Shown: positions 31,085-43,056, numbered from the stretch's first letter. The stretch: DNA of 64,000 nucleotides from Toxorhynchites rutilus septentrionalis (GCF_029784135.1 NC_073746.1:71900042-71964041), one strand, 5' to 3'. A program made the numbers and translations. The notes: a model not told the origin generated them from the letters alone.

Positions 31085-31869
31085 TGGAATGGAAAAATTG
31101 TTTTGAAAATTTAAATTATTTTTTCTCGAAAACATAGCTTTTAAAATTCTGAAAAAATAGATATAAATATCCCTTAAAATTTCCAACAAGTTTTCCATAC
31201 ATCGGACGATGGGCACATTTACATGGAAAATATTTTTCGAACAACAACTTTTTCATGTTTTTCTTTGAAAAAAAATACTATTAATGTTCAATTCGTTACA
31301 TTTTTATGTATAAATTATCGCATTTTAAAAGTTCTGCTAACATTTCTCTATTTATAAATATGTCAAGAATATGGCAAAAGTGAGAATTTACACACAAAAA
31401 TGTTACAAGCAATATAATATTTTTTCAGGAGTCTCCATACAAAAATGACTTATATTTCAAAAAACTATAAAAGATAGAAAGTTGATGTCCTCGACAAAAG
31501 TATATATTTTAACAAGATCTAAAACTTCATCGAATACATTATATCGCTATCTTGACTTTAATCAAAATTAGGATAAGTTGTATTTTTTTCAAAGAAAATG
31601 TGAAGTAGTTGTTGTTCGAAAAACTTTTTCCCTGTGCCCATCTTCCGATGTATGGACTACTTGTTAGAAATTGTAGGGGTTATTCATATATTAGGCTGTC
31701 AAAAAAGTCCTGCGGTATTTCCGCGAGGTGTCGTTGTAAGCGCGTAGTGCTAGTTGTATTCATTGTATCGAGTCATACTATAGCTTGTTGGAAAGGTATT
31801 TTTGCTATAATATAGTCCTTGACAGTGTTTTGTTTGGTTAAGTCGTTCGTGAGTTATAGTGTCGCAAAT

Positions 31870-32889
31870 ATGGAGCAAAATAAAGAGAAAATCCGACATA
31901 TTTTACAGTACTACTATGACAAAGGCAAAAATGCATCTCAGGCTGCCAATAAAATTTGTGCAGTTTATGGACCCAATACAGTTTCCATTTCCACCGCACA
32001 ACGATGGTTTCAACGTTTTCGTTCTGGTGTAGAGGTCGTCGAAGATGCGCCACGCTCCGGAAGGCCTGTCGTCGAAAATTGCGACAAAATCGTTGAATTA
32101 GCCGAGAAAGACCGGCATAGTAGCAGCCGTAGCATCGGCCAAGAGCTGGGGATAAGTCATCAAACCGTTATTAACCATTTGAAGAAGCTTGGATTCACAA
32201 AGAAGCTCGATGTATGGGTGCCACACACGTTGACGCAAAAAAACATCTTTGACCGTATCGACGCATGTGAATCGCTGCTGAATCGCAACAAAATCGACCG
32301 TTTCTGAAGCGGATGGTGACTGGCGATGAAAAGTGGGTCACTTACGACAACGTGAAGCGCAAACGGTCGTGGTCGAAGCCCGCTGAAGCGGCTCAGACGG
32401 TGGCCAAGCCCTCATTAACGGCCAGGAAGGTTCTGCTGTGTGTTTGGTGGGATTGTCAAGGAATAATCTATTATGAGCTGCTTCCCTATGGCCAAACGCT
32501 CAATTCGGACCTGTACTGCCAACAACTGGACCGCTTGAAGGTAGCACTCATAAAGGATAGGCCATTTTTGATAAACAGAGGCCGCATTGTCTTCCATCAG
32601 GACAACGCCAGGCCAAACACTTCTTAGGTGACGCGCCAGAAGCTCCGGGAGCTCGGGAGCTCTTTTGCATCCGCCGTATAGTCCGGACCTTGCACCAAGT
32701 GACTACCACCTGTTTTTGTCCATGGCGAACAAGCTAGGTAGTCAGAAGTTAGCCACAAAAAAGGCCTGTGAAAATTGGCTATCCGAGTTTTTTGCCAATA
32801 AGGAAGCGAGCTTCTATAACAGGGGTATTATGAAGTTGGCATCTCGTTGGGAACAAGTCATCGAACAAAACGGCGCATATTTGACTTAA
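31870..32889 (+). pseudogene. mariner transposase pseudogene
   Basis: From ATG at 31870 the first 146 residues include the two helix-turn-helix DNA-binding units (SISTAQRWFQRFRSG, SIGQELGISHQTVINHLKKL). A frameshift near 32298 puts the catalytic block VTGDEKWVTY in another frame. An in-frame TAG at 32625-32627 follows FHQDNARPNTS. A small deletion near 32655 shifts the frame again before HPPYSPDLAPSDYHLF, which carries the third catalytic aspartate of the D,D34D triad. The stop at 32887-32889 ends the normal C-terminus. The overall span of about 340 codons is family-typical. It cannot make active transposase. Confidence 0.93.
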
Positions 32890-33409
32890 AACAGATTTTT
32901 TTTTTATCCAAAATATATATTTTTATTAAGGCTCATATGGCGTCAACCTGACGGGGCCGGGAGTTCAATATTTCGACAATGTTTGCCTTATAACTAGTAA
33001 TATGTAACCGATTACTCGCGGTTGGCTCGAGGTTAGTATTACAAGTGTTTTCGTAATTGTGATGTTGCTGTCTTCAATGATCTGTACCTGTGCCCGACAC
33101 GGGATACTTCCTATTGGGATGCAGCTGACCATTAATCAGCAACGCCCCCCTAGTCTGAACCCCATATCTAGCGTGGTGCGTCTTCTCGAGGAATCCAGGA
33201 TAGAATGGTCACTAGCCGGCGCAATCATCAGCTCGTGTAGAGTTGTCATGAGCGGTACAACCTTTGGCTTTTGTTGAATCATCAGTGAACTGCACAACCT
33301 TTGGCCCGTGTATCTGTAAAGAGTGTGTGTATGTATTGCCGCGACTTAGTAAAAGTTTATAGATCGAATAGGAGGGATATGAAACAGGGACACAACGAAG
33401 GAAAAATCA

Positions 33410-35833
33410 TTAAACGTTGACATCGGCGTTCCTGAGGAACAGGTATAGATGAAGCAGAAGATCAGGATCACGGCTACCTAAGATATCCCGGATGGGGATA
33501 TCCGATTGTCTGCCTTGTGCTCTCAGTGCTCTAGAGAGCTGAGAGCGAGCAGCATGGAACCGGATACACGACCAGACAATATGCTCGATGTCGTGGTAGC
33601 CATCGCCACAATCACAAAGATTGTTTGCTGCGAGCCCAATTCGATAGAGATGCGCGTTTAGGTTGTAGTGATTGGACATAAGCCGAGATATCACGCGAAT
33701 GAAATCACGACCGACATTCAATCCCTTAAACCAAGTTTCGTCGAAACCTTAGGGATAATCGTGTGTAACCAACGACCGAATTCATCTTCACTCCACATGC
33801 GCTGCGAACTAACGAGTGTGTCCTGACGAGGAATGTGAAAAAATTCGTTATAAGTAATTTGCCTTTCAAAAAGTGTGCCTTCTGAAGCGCCCACCTTAGT
33901 TAGCGAGTCCGCTTTCTCATTCCCCGGAATCGAGCAATGAGAGGGAACCCATGCTAAGGTAATCTTGAATAATTTTTCGACCAAAACACTCAATAGATGT
34001 CTTATTCTTGTTAGGAAATAAGATGAGCGTTTATCAACTTTCATTGAGCGGATTGCCTCTATTGAGCTGAGACTGTCTGAAAAAATAAAATAGTGGTCGA
34101 TGGGCAATGTTTCAATGATCCCTAATGCGTAATATATCGCACCCAGTTCAGCGACATACACGGAACAAGGATCTTTGAGTTTGAAAGAGGCACTGGAATT
34201 TTCATTGAAGATGCCGAAGCCAGTGGACCCGTTTATGCATGAACCGTCAGTAAAGAACATTTTATCAGATCCAACTTTCCCATATTCTGCTGAAAATATC
34301 TCCGGAATGTAATCGGAGCGTAGGTGATCTGGTATTCCATGGATTTCTTGTCGCATGGACAGATCAAAAATGACAGAGGGATTGCAAAAGTATGGGAAGC
34401 AAACTTGGTTGGAGATGCCCGGTGAAGGGTGCACTTCATGGGTAAGGTACTCATGGTATAGAGACATAAAACTTGACTGAGGAGTCAGTTGGAGTAGATT
34501 TTCGAAGTTATCAATCACCAATGGATTCATGATCTTGCAACGGATGAGAAATCTGTAGGATAATTCTGTGAACCGAAGAGTAAGCGGGGGTACTCCTGCC
34601 AAAACTTCGAGACTCATCGTATGTGTCGAATGCAAACACCCCATGGCTATACGCCAGCAACGACATTGTATTCTCTCCAGCTTGAGAATATGAATCCTGG
34701 CAGCTGATCGGAAGCAAAAACTGCCATATTCTAACACTGATAATATCGTTGTTTTGTATAACTGAATGAGGTCTCCTGGATGGGCACCCCACCATGTTCC
34801 GGTTATTGTTTGGAGAAAATTGATTCTTTGCTGGCATTTCTGTTTCAAATACGCAATACGCACTAATCCAGTTTTCCTGAATTTTTTGAAAGCGGATGAT
34901 TTTTCAAGGTCTGCACTCCTTGTCCCACCAAAGTGATGGAGGACGACGTCGGAAAGTGGTAGCAGGAACACGTTTCCTTTGAGCTTGAAGTCCGCTTTCG
35001 TAAATCAAACTCGATATAAAGTTATACTCTTCGAGTGGAGGAAGTTCATGCATTGAAACAAGTGCTTCAGATATTATTTCTGCAAATTTTCTCCAGTCAA
35101 TATTTTTCGTGAGGTCATACGCAATATCGACTGACTCACGAGAACCTGATTCATTGGCGATCGATAAAATTATTGGCAGGTGATCACTACCGTGGGGATC
35201 TTGGATTACCTTCCACGTGCAATCCAGGGATAATGAAGAAGAGCAAAGTGATATGTCTAGCATACTTGCCCGTGCAGGAGGGTTGGCTATCCTAGTTGCT
35301 TCCCCTGTATTTAAAACTGTCATGTTGAAGTTGTCGCACAGATCATAAATCAACGTGGCACGGCTGTCATCATAGTGTGACCCCCATGCTGTTCCATGGG
35401 AGTTCAGGTCACCTAAGATTAGCCGCGGCTCCGGCAATGCCGCGATGATATCAAAAAACTGATGGCGGCCGACCATGGTTCTTGGAGGAATATATATCGA
35501 GGCAATGCAGAAGTCTTTGCCATTGATTTGTGTCTGGCAAGCGACAACTTCAATGCCTATCATCGATGGGAGAGTGACTCTATAGAAGGAGTGACATTTT
35601 TTGATCCCCAATAGTACGCCACCAAACAAGTCATTTCGATCGAGGCGAATAATGTTGAAATCGTGGAAATTCAGCTCGTCGGCTGAAGAAAGCCATGTTT
35701 CACAGAGGGAAAATACATCACAGTTAGAACTATGAACTAAAAATTTAAATTGATCTAGTTTAGGGATGATGCTTCTGCAATTCCACTGTATAACAGTGGT
35801 CAAATCCTTGACCTCTTGCACTGAATCAGGCAT
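33410..35833 (-). pseudogene. I-clade LINE ORF2: endonuclease and RNase H, reverse transcriptase deleted
   Basis: From 35833 the first segment (309 codons) is an APE-type endonuclease: QWNCRS (N18), CETW (E45), LGDLNSHGTAWG (D142, N144) and SDHLPI (216-221). A frameshift near 34908-34912 leads into LEKSSAFKKFRKTGL. This joins directly (near 34855-34868) to LKQKCQQRINFLQTI, which normally follows the reverse transcriptase, so that whole domain is gone. RNase H follows with TDGS (D242), E275, SDS (D299) and the HCSIPGNEKAD block, numbered in the second segment. Another frameshift near 33720 precedes the C-terminal CDCGDGYHDIEHIVWSC zinc-binding motif. It cannot retrotranspose on its own. Confidence 0.92.
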
Positions 35834-37238
35834 CGAGGGAAATGAACGCTGCTAAAAAACCACATTTTTCTTTCAAAAATGTTCTCACAATCGGAAGTAA
35901 ACATAATACTATGCTTTTAAGAGGGTCATTTATATTTAGAGCATTTAAAATGTTGTCCACCAGGTCAGAAAGCGCAAGCAAACCAGATTGTGGCTGTTGC
36001 CTCGACCGCGAAAATGGAACAGACCGGGTGGGTGCTGCTCCGGGAAGTGTTGAGGACCCCTGGTGCGTGGAAGAACAGCTTAAACCAGGAGGTACTTGCT
36101 TCGGTCTATTCTCAGCACGTTCAATTCGAGTTTTCATTCCAACTTGGGAAGTTTCGGTCGTCTTTCTGGGGAGTGAAGGAAAAGAAGTAATTTTTCTTTT
36201 CCTGACGGCACCCTGCGATGTACCGGAACTTCCTGCATTGGGAGCGTCAGCAACAGGCTCGTCGTTCTGCAGAATGGAGTAGGGATTGTCCTGAGTCGTT
36301 GGAACGGAACTCTTAAGCATTTCTGCATAAGTCCGCTTGGAACGTTCCTTTAAGGAACGCTTGATTTTTTCCCCTCGTTGTTTGTACACCGGGCATTGAA
36401 TAATATCATGAGGAGTCCCGCCGCAATGAAGACACTTGTGCTCTTTCGCGCAAGGATTCTCATCATGGCTCTCTCCACAATCTGCGCAACGTTTTTTATT
36501 GCAACAATAGGCGGCCGTGTGACCGAGTTGCATACATTTGTTGCATTTCATTACCCGGGGTACAAACAACCGAACAGGTAAACGAAGTGCCCCTATTGCA
36601 ACGTAGTTTGGAAGGGCGGAACCCTCAAAAGTCACACGAAAAGAGTTTGTCCGATTGAGAACCCTTTTGTCATTTTTTTGTGACACAGATTTCAGTCGAT
36701 CGCATGCAAGAATCTTCACAGTTTTTAGTGAAGAGTTCTTGAAGCGACCGACACCATCGATAATCTCTTTTCGAGTCAAACCCTTTTCGGTTATTACGCC
36801 GTCTATTTCGACGTTGCAACAGGGCACGTATACGCGATACTCAATCGCAAAGAGGTCGCAGCGCGTGATTTCGTTCGCTTGGGTCCTGCTTGAGACGACA
36901 ACTCGTAGTTTGTCTGGCCCCATCCGTGTAATCTCGGTAACTGCAGAAAACTTCTGAGTAAGTTCCTTCGAGATACGAATGACATTGAGAGGTTTAGATT
37001 TTCGTCTAAAGTATACAATGAATGGGCCTTTGGAGCCTTCATGGTATTCTTTTGGACGAAAATCCTGTTTTTCGTCAATGTCCTCATCTTCGGAACTTCC
37101 AACTTCATATACAGAAGTTTCTTCCTCAACTTCAGCTTCATCTTCCTGCTCTTCAGGAGGAGGATCGGTATCGGAAATATTCAATAGCGTCGATGGGGGA
37201 TCCTTCCCGCCCTCAGCCATATCAAAAAAATCGGTCAA
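35826..37238 (-). CDS. I-clade LINE ORF1 nucleic-acid-binding protein
   Basis: 470 residues, uninterrupted. Residues 1-60 are acidic. Residues 70-225 form an RNA-binding-like region (FIVYFRRKSKPLNVIRISKE). Three CCHC knuckles follow: C232-C235-H240-C245, C251-C254-H258-C263 and C269-C272-H277-C282. A Ser/Pro-rich tail ends the protein. ORF1 proteins of this type coat LINE RNA and form ribonucleoprotein particles. The ORF2 ATG lies inside the last codons of ORF1 (8-bp overlap), suggesting coupled termination-reinitiation. A start at M7 of the ORF is an alternative. It is intact although ORF2 is broken. Confidence 0.88.
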   Translation of the reverse strand: MTDFFDMAEGGKDPPSTLLNISDTDPPPEEQEDEAEVEEETSVYEVGSSEDEDIDEKQDFRPKEYHEGSKGPFIVYFRRKSKPLNVIRISKELTQKFSAVTEITRMGPDKLRVVVSSRTQANEITRCDLFAIEYRVYVPCCNVEIDGVITEKGLTRKEIIDGVGRFKNSSLKTVKILACDRLKSVSQKNDKRVLNRTNSFRVTFEGSALPNYVAIGALRLPVRLFVPRVMKCNKCMQLGHTAAYCCNKKRCADCGESHDENPCAKEHKCLHCGGTPHDIIQCPVYKQRGEKIKRSLKERSKRTYAEMLKSSVPTTQDNPYSILQNDEPVADAPNAGSSGTSQGAVRKRKITSFPSLPRKTTETSQVGMKTRIERAENRPKQVPPGLSCSSTHQGSSTLPGAAPTRSVPFSRSRQQPQSGLLALSDLVDNILNALNINDPLKSIVLCLLPIVRTFLKEKCGFLAAFISLDA

Positions 37239-38111
37239 CTGTTCGATATGAACAGAATATAATGATAATCAAAATAAATAAATAAGTGAAAAAAATATTT
37301 TTTATAGGGTTATGATGCGAATATTAAAATCAATTTATTTTATGTTAAATAAAATGATAAAATGAAAAAAAAATTGCAATAAAAGTTCAACGGTATATAA
37401 GAAATAATGATCACCCCTAATGCCAACGTTTGCCGATTTGGTTAACACAAAGTTGAACAATGGTGTAAATCGTGCACAGAAGGTAGAAGGAATGATAGGG
37501 AAACAAAAGAAAAATAAATTTCTACTTGCCGCGGCTGTGTGGCGTGTGTGATGAATGTGTCTGATTTGGATCCTCAGCGCGCACCACTTTAAACTTCGCT
37601 CCACTCGCAAGCGCAACCGGTGAAAAAGAACACTATTATTCGATGTGAAAAGAAACACCTTTGTTGGATCGATTAAAAACTTGTCCGATCTGCTTGCGAG
37701 TTGTCGAACCAATGACTTAAAACAGATGATTGCAACTAATTTTATGAACAAATGAAAATTCAAAAAAAATACCGCAGGACTTTTTTGACAGCCTAATATA
37801 TATTTCTTGGAATTTGAAAAATACGTTTTTGAGGAAAAGTAATTTTGAATTTTTTAAATAACTTTTTTGTCAGTGTGAAGAATGAATGAATTGAACGTGA
37901 AATGAAACGAGACTATGTGAAGTGAAATTCGTTTCATTGAGCGTGAAGAGAGAGTAGCACTATTTTCAGCCTGCATGAGTTTACATTAAATGGATAGGCG
38001 ATAGGCTCATTATTTCGTGACGATGTGTCAATTGAAGTGAAATTGTAAGGTCCTGGCACTGAGTATGCATCGCAAACGTTCTTATTATCATTATTATATA
38101 GGTATATGAAC

Positions 38112-38161
38112 GTAAAAGTACGTACGTAAAAGAAACGTAAAAGTAAGTACGTAAAAGAAAC
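38112..38161. repeat. two 25-bp tandem units
   Basis: GTAAAAGTACGTACGTAAAA-type unit repeated twice with one difference. Confidence 0.85.
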
Positions 38162-38497
38162 GTACTCATCTCCAGTCTTAACAAAACAAGATCAGATCGA
38201 AATCAACGCTGATACTAGATGCTAGGTTAACATCTAGGCTGGTGTCACATATAGCTGTTTGTTTCACATCAAAGATATACGGTAGTCTTATCGCAGTTGA
38301 CACACACTCGTATAATCGCCTGTCTCATCACCACTAGGGTACCTCGTTAATGCCACGTTCCAAATGTTGATCAGTCTGAGGAATTCTAGCTAGAAGTTAG
38401 TTTTAAGTGTTGTTTTCCAAACACTATCTTCAAAAACATCTCCATTTCAAAGTTACACATGTTATATTGCCGAATTGATAACATTTACATAATCCTT

Positions 38498-38755
38498 AAG
38501 ACGCGTCTACATGACGCCAATCGGACTTGGCCGCCCGGTAAAGCCGAATAAGTGTGGACGTGCCGAAACAAGTCGGTCTGGATTAAAGAAAGTCGAAACA
38601 AAACAAAACGAAGTAAATTCGCGTTTACGGCATTGTGCTTCGTGTGTTCGTGGAGGCTTCGTGCACCCGATGGGGCGTCCACATTACATAACGAACCGAA
38701 TATGCCGCCTGGTACAGGCCGATCGGCATCGTTCGGCATATTTTGGACGCGCCTT
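38498..38755. mobile_element. candidate MITE
   Basis: The left end AAGACGCGTCTACATGACGCC and the complement of the right end AAGGCGCGTCCAAAATATGCC are similar over about 25 bp. The interior is GC-richer than its surroundings. No clear target duplication. Confidence 0.5.
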
Positions 38756-40698
38756 TATTCTTGAAAAATGCAATTGAAAATATTGTTTAATCGATGATCA
38801 TTTTTCAATATAAAACTAAGAATGTGCCTCCTCAAAATAAGCTTTATAATGAAAACAGCGAATTTTATACTGGTTTTTTTTTCACAACACCTGTATCAAT
38901 GTTTCAACAGTTCTTTAATCATCCGGGGTGCTGGTACACTAAGATATTATAAAAATAATACATTTCCAGACGCTGTTATTTTTCAGTTCATATTCCGTTT
39001 GTCGAACACTCCCATAACCTAAAACTGTCTTACCATAAGAAGGGGAACCAGAATCTGGTCTAGCCCATGATATAACGTTTTTGGTCAAAAAACGTGCAAA
39101 CGCAAATAAAACTGGCGTTTAAATTCAATTATGTTGGTGTTTTCTAGTATTCTAGTTTTCAACAATTCGAAGTGACTTAAACGTCCATTTTGATATATGT
39201 GGTCATACTCATTTTTACCCTTTATAATTTAGAATATGCGAATATACTCATTTCTCTCTTCATTCATTACTTTCATTCTTACTTGGAAATTCTTGCAAAT
39301 TGAAAAACTTCAACAAAGTGATATTCAATTTACCCATATCTGGTTCTAAGTTCGTAGTATTCACGTTATCGGTTTGTCTTAAGCCGGGTTCAGAGGGTGC
39401 GAGTAAGCATACGAGTCGGTCTAGTCAGTTACTGCAGTGCAGCTACTCCCACCGTGTGAACACATCATGCCAGTTATTGTCCGGCGTGCGAGCTACTTCA
39501 ATTTTTTTGAATTTACTCGCACTCGCATGCTTCAAAACTTCAAAAACAGAATTTAGCGTTCGAATCAGGGATTCCAAATGTAAAGAAATGTCTCTATTTT
39601 TAAGATATTTGAAAATATGCGAAGATATTTATAGACTTAAAAATTATTGGAAAAACAAATAAAACCCTCATCGTTTCTAAACGAAATCATTGTTATTTCG
39701 TTTTGCACGCTGGCGGGGCACGCTTTCTTTTTGTGATAGTTTTCTTGAGAATCTTTAATATAGAATCATTATCAGGCACAATTTTCATTCGAAATTCACT
39801 CACCAGTTGCAAAAAAAAAGCATTGTTCTAAGAAACAGAATACATATTCGATTTAAAAAAGTACATTTTCATTCATTATTTTAATTTTTGACGCGTATTT
39901 ATTCCACCTGCAAATCGACTATCATTTTCATTTCACGAAATAAATAAAATTTTTAAAAATCTTTTAAACTACCATTTAAAGTATCACATACTTCCGGAAT
40001 TATCTTAGCTATGGATGCTTTCGAGATTCTAAAAAATATCGACAACAATCTGAGCGATATTCCAGAAGAAAGGTCATTTCTAATTTCACTCTTGCAGGTA
40101 CAGCATCCCTCATGAGTGTATATTGGCGTTGTATTTGTGTTGGATTTAATCCAACAGTTTTTCCACTTGTTCAGGTGTTATTCTCAACACTGCTTTGTAA
40201 TCTCGGGGATCCTCATCGTAGAGTTCCTTCAATATTGTATTTGTTGCTCCTTTTCTTTGCATCCAATTCCTGGCCCGAATCCTTTTTTCTTTCTGCTTTT
40301 TTGGATAGTACCTTCACTTCATTTCAGCACAAAATATGTATTTTTAAACATGATCAGCGTGTGTTTCGCTATAAAATTGTGTAATGATACATTCAACTGA
40401 AAACTTAAGATGAAAACTGCCAATAAAGAAGTCGATTTCGGACCAATCATCTGACAAATTCGGACCTGATTGTTGTTTCTGACTATTTGGTGGACATTTG
40501 AAAAATCGCCTGGCTACCCTGGTAAACCCGTGCCGTAGTAGCTAGTTTCTCGCCAGCAGCTCACACTGTGTGAACGGACAAGGCGAGTCAACCAATTGTC
40601 AAGCGAGTTCACCGGGTCAGTAGCTGCTCATTGTCAAGTTAGTTACTAGCAACGTATAAATGGGCCTTTACAAACGAGTGTTGTTGAGTTTAGACGTC

Positions 40699-41168
40699 GT
40701 ACACAAATTACGTAACGCAAGAAGAGGTTAGGGAGGGAGGCCAAAGTTGTGTTACATTCTGTGTATTAGAGATAAGAATTGTGTTACGTAAGGGTGGGTT
40801 TAGACCAGTGATATATTCATGTGAAGAAATATGATGAGATTTATAGAAATCGCATCAACCGTTTACACTAGCGTGAACTTCTATAATGAATATATTTATA
40901 TTTTCGGTGAATTTATTCACCTAAAGTAGAACTGCATCCAACTTTAGTGATTTCTCACCAGTGAGAAATTCACAAGCGTTTACATATGCTGAATTTATTC
41001 AAGTTCTATATACCTCGAATAAGTGTATCATATTTATTCTCACTCGTTTACACCTATTTTCACGTGAATAAATCCATCTATAGCTATAGATCTCCCTAAT
41101 GTAAACCCGCCATAAGAGAGGAGAGGGTGGATCCATAATCCAGATTTCTAGCGTTACGTAATTTGTAC
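40699..41168. mobile_element. MITE with GTACACAAATTACGTAACGC ends, hosting another MITE
   Basis: GTACACAAATTACGTAACGC on the left (40699-40718) is mirrored on the right (41151-41168). A second inverted-repeat element sits inside at 40792-41112. Without it the outer element would be about 150 bp. No coding capacity. Confidence 0.7.
40792..41112. mobile_element. inner MITE with TAA target duplication
   Basis: The ends read GGGTGGGTTTA and its near complement TAAACCCGCCA, flanked by TAA on both sides (40789-40791, 41113-41115). Several ATTCACGTGAA-like palindromes lie inside. Confidence 0.7.
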
Positions 41169-42718
41169 ATTACGCCTTAGAAACTAACTATTCAACATTT
41201 GGTTGAATGGATGGATATGTTTTCAAAATTTGGGTGCCAGAACACCATTGGGAAAATATGTTTTCTTGAACAATGCAAGTGGTCTAGTATAATGAATATA
41301 ACAGGAAATGATGCTTCATAGTTGCTATTGAGTGTCGGGAGTTTTCTGTAATTTCATGTGTTTTCACTAAGAAATCAAGAAAATATGAACATATCTTGCT
41401 TAAGCGTTCAACATATACATTATACATTTCTAATGAACAAAAAAACAACACAATGGTTTGATTTTTGGCAGCGTGTGAAAACAAATAATTTTGACAGTGC
41501 ATGAAAACAACAATTAAGTGTGCGTATGATGTAAACATACACTAGCACTCCCCACCATACGGCATGGAATACGACACAGCGTATCATTTTATCAATCCTT
41601 CACTTTAGGTTATATGTTGCAATCCAAATCGTACCGCTGTGTATAACCGCAAGTTTTAGAGTTGAATAAACAACAATTTGTTTATACAGCCGCCATTCCA
41701 TGTCAAACCAAAGTAGTGGCTCTCAGATTTTCGTGAAAAGAGGTAGTTTTGTAATTTATCGCAAAAAATTAGTCCCGTGTTTTTATTTTTTTTTTTTATG
41801 AAAGTGACCATTTTCATTAATGCCATTATTCAAAAATTTCAAAATATGTTATTCAAAATAATAGGGAGATCAGTTGCTTTGCTGTGCATTCATGTTGTTG
41901 CCAACCGGAAAGGAGGGAGAACAATTAGAAGCGGCGACTGTTGCAAATGAAGGCCTTCTCGAATTTATCGGAAAGTTAAGGGATGATTGATTTGAAGCGA
42001 TTAATATGGTTGTTCGAGGGCAGCGATGGAGGCCATGGAATCCGTGCCGTTGATAGAGTAAGGGGGAATTTGCTTCGTTGAACGGTGTCAATTTTTGGTC
42101 CTTAGGTTGATTGTTGGCAGAAGCCTTCTTGCGTGGAAGTTTCTGATCCCGTGCCCACTACAAAAAGTTGATACATAGAGAGACGCCGCGAAGAACCGGG
42201 AACTGACTCTCACTTCACCGCGTTTTGAAACAGAGTTAGCGTTTTTGCAAATGGGCACAGCTTGAATTTCAATATTTCCCGTAGAACAAGCTGTTCCAAA
42301 AACCTATTTTAGCAATAAAATACAGACGAATGACATAAATTACTATGAATTTGACTTTATTAGAAAGAGAATTCTTTGTCATTTCCATTTGAATATGATT
42401 TCCGACATATGGTCACCTGTGTTGGCTGGAAGGATCCCCAATCAGAAAGCTCAATTTTCATTCAATCTCTTTTACCAGCAATGAATGCCCTATATCAGCG
42501 CTAAACGTGGCGAATGTTGTTTTTCAAGACGTCAAAAGTATGCGTTTTATCGGTATGGACCAGAGACTTTATAAAGTTCCACTAAAAAATAGTCCAATGG
42601 AGTTAAATCGCATTAGCTCGGGTCCATTACGTGGAATTCTTAGTTCACCGAAAGTTTCTTTAAATAAATCGGCCATTCTACATCAAGAGAACTCAAATGT
42701 TGTACAAAACAATCAGTA
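41169..42718. other. unassigned DNA with a fragment of the 56.5-kb palindrome family
   Basis: 41686-41800 matches the terminal motif of the palindromic element at 56500 (CCATTCCATG, then GGTTCTCAGATTTTCGTG-like). The remainder shows no gene. Confidence 0.45.
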
Positions 42719-42731
42719 ATCGTGGTCCTTT

Positions 42732-43004
42732 CTTCTTCTTCTTCAATGGCACTAACGTTCCTAGAGGAACTTCGCCGTCTCAACGTAGTATTACTAGCGT
42801 CATTTTTATTAGTACTTAGTTGAGATTTCTATGCCAAATAACACGCCTTGAATGCATTCTGAGTGGCAAGCTCTAGAATACGCGTGATCACAGTGCAAGT
42901 CGGAGAAAATTTCTTTGACGAAAAATTCCCTCGACCAGAACGGGAATCGAACCCGAACACCCGGCATGTTAGTTATGACGCTAACCACTCGGCCAAGGGA
43001 GCAC
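42732..43004 (-). mobile_element. Feilai-like tRNA-derived SINE, copy A
   Basis: A 13-bp target duplication, ATCGTGGTCCTTT, flanks it at 42719-42731 and 43005-43017. On the minus strand the head is tRNA-like: A box TGGCCGAGTGG (42985-42995) and B box GGTTCGATTCC (42943-42953) give an internal RNA polymerase III promoter. The body contains a GTTCCTAGAGGAAC palindrome and the 3' end is a short GAA repeat. I recognise this as Feilai-like, an Aedes SINE family; the name is from memory. It depends on a LINE for movement. Confidence 0.88.
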
Positions 43005-43056
43005 ATCGTGGTCCTTTAGCTGCCGTAATTAACTGTTACTTTCTGACCGCACCATA

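Larger units (their letters stand above)
32897..37712 (-). mobile_element. I-clade LINE with an internal deletion, inserted in the mariner
   Basis: A 15-bp target duplication, TGACTTAAAACAGAT, flanks it at 32882-32896 and 37713-37727. The element runs on the minus strand, with its 5' end at 37712 and a short A-tail at 32897. ORF1 has CCHC knuckles, and ORF2 retains endonuclease and RNase H. RNase H together with a knuckle-bearing ORF1 points to the I clade (I/Loner-like). The reverse transcriptase between endonuclease and RNase H is missing, so the element is short at 4.8 kb. 37239-37712 is the 5' untranslated region and 32897-33409 the 3' region. Confidence 0.9.
31691..37796 (+). mobile_element. 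mariner element containing a LINE insertion
   Basis: The left end TTAGGCTGTCAAAAAAGTCC and the complement of the right end (37764-37796) match over about 30 bp, and TA flanks both sides. A broken mariner transposase follows the left end. The right end is displaced by the 4.8-kb LINE at 32897-37712. Without it and its duplication, the mariner would be about 1.28 kb, the usual size. Confidence 0.92.
31085..37875. mobile_element. fold-back element split by a mariner insertion
   Basis: The arm at about 31085-31276 is complementary to 31581-31690, and the complementarity continues on the far side of the mariner at 37797-37875. Both arms contain CCATACATCGG and TTTTTCGAACAACAACT. Without the mariner the element would be roughly 690 bp. 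The outer edges are approximate because the arms are AT-rich and diverged. Confidence 0.65.
37876..40698. other. unassigned AT-rich DNA with small repeats
   Basis: It contains a short tandem repeat at 38112-38161, a candidate MITE at 38498-38755, and a possible larger element between about 39379 and 40670. The latter's ends carry CCGTGTGAAC-like and GTGTGAACGG-like blocks in opposite orientation, but its boundaries are unproven. No gene is recognised. Confidence 0.35.

Noticed and set aside
37335..37763. 142-codon minus-strand ORF next to the LINE
   Set aside because: It lies across the LINE 5' untranslated region, the target duplication and mariner sequence.
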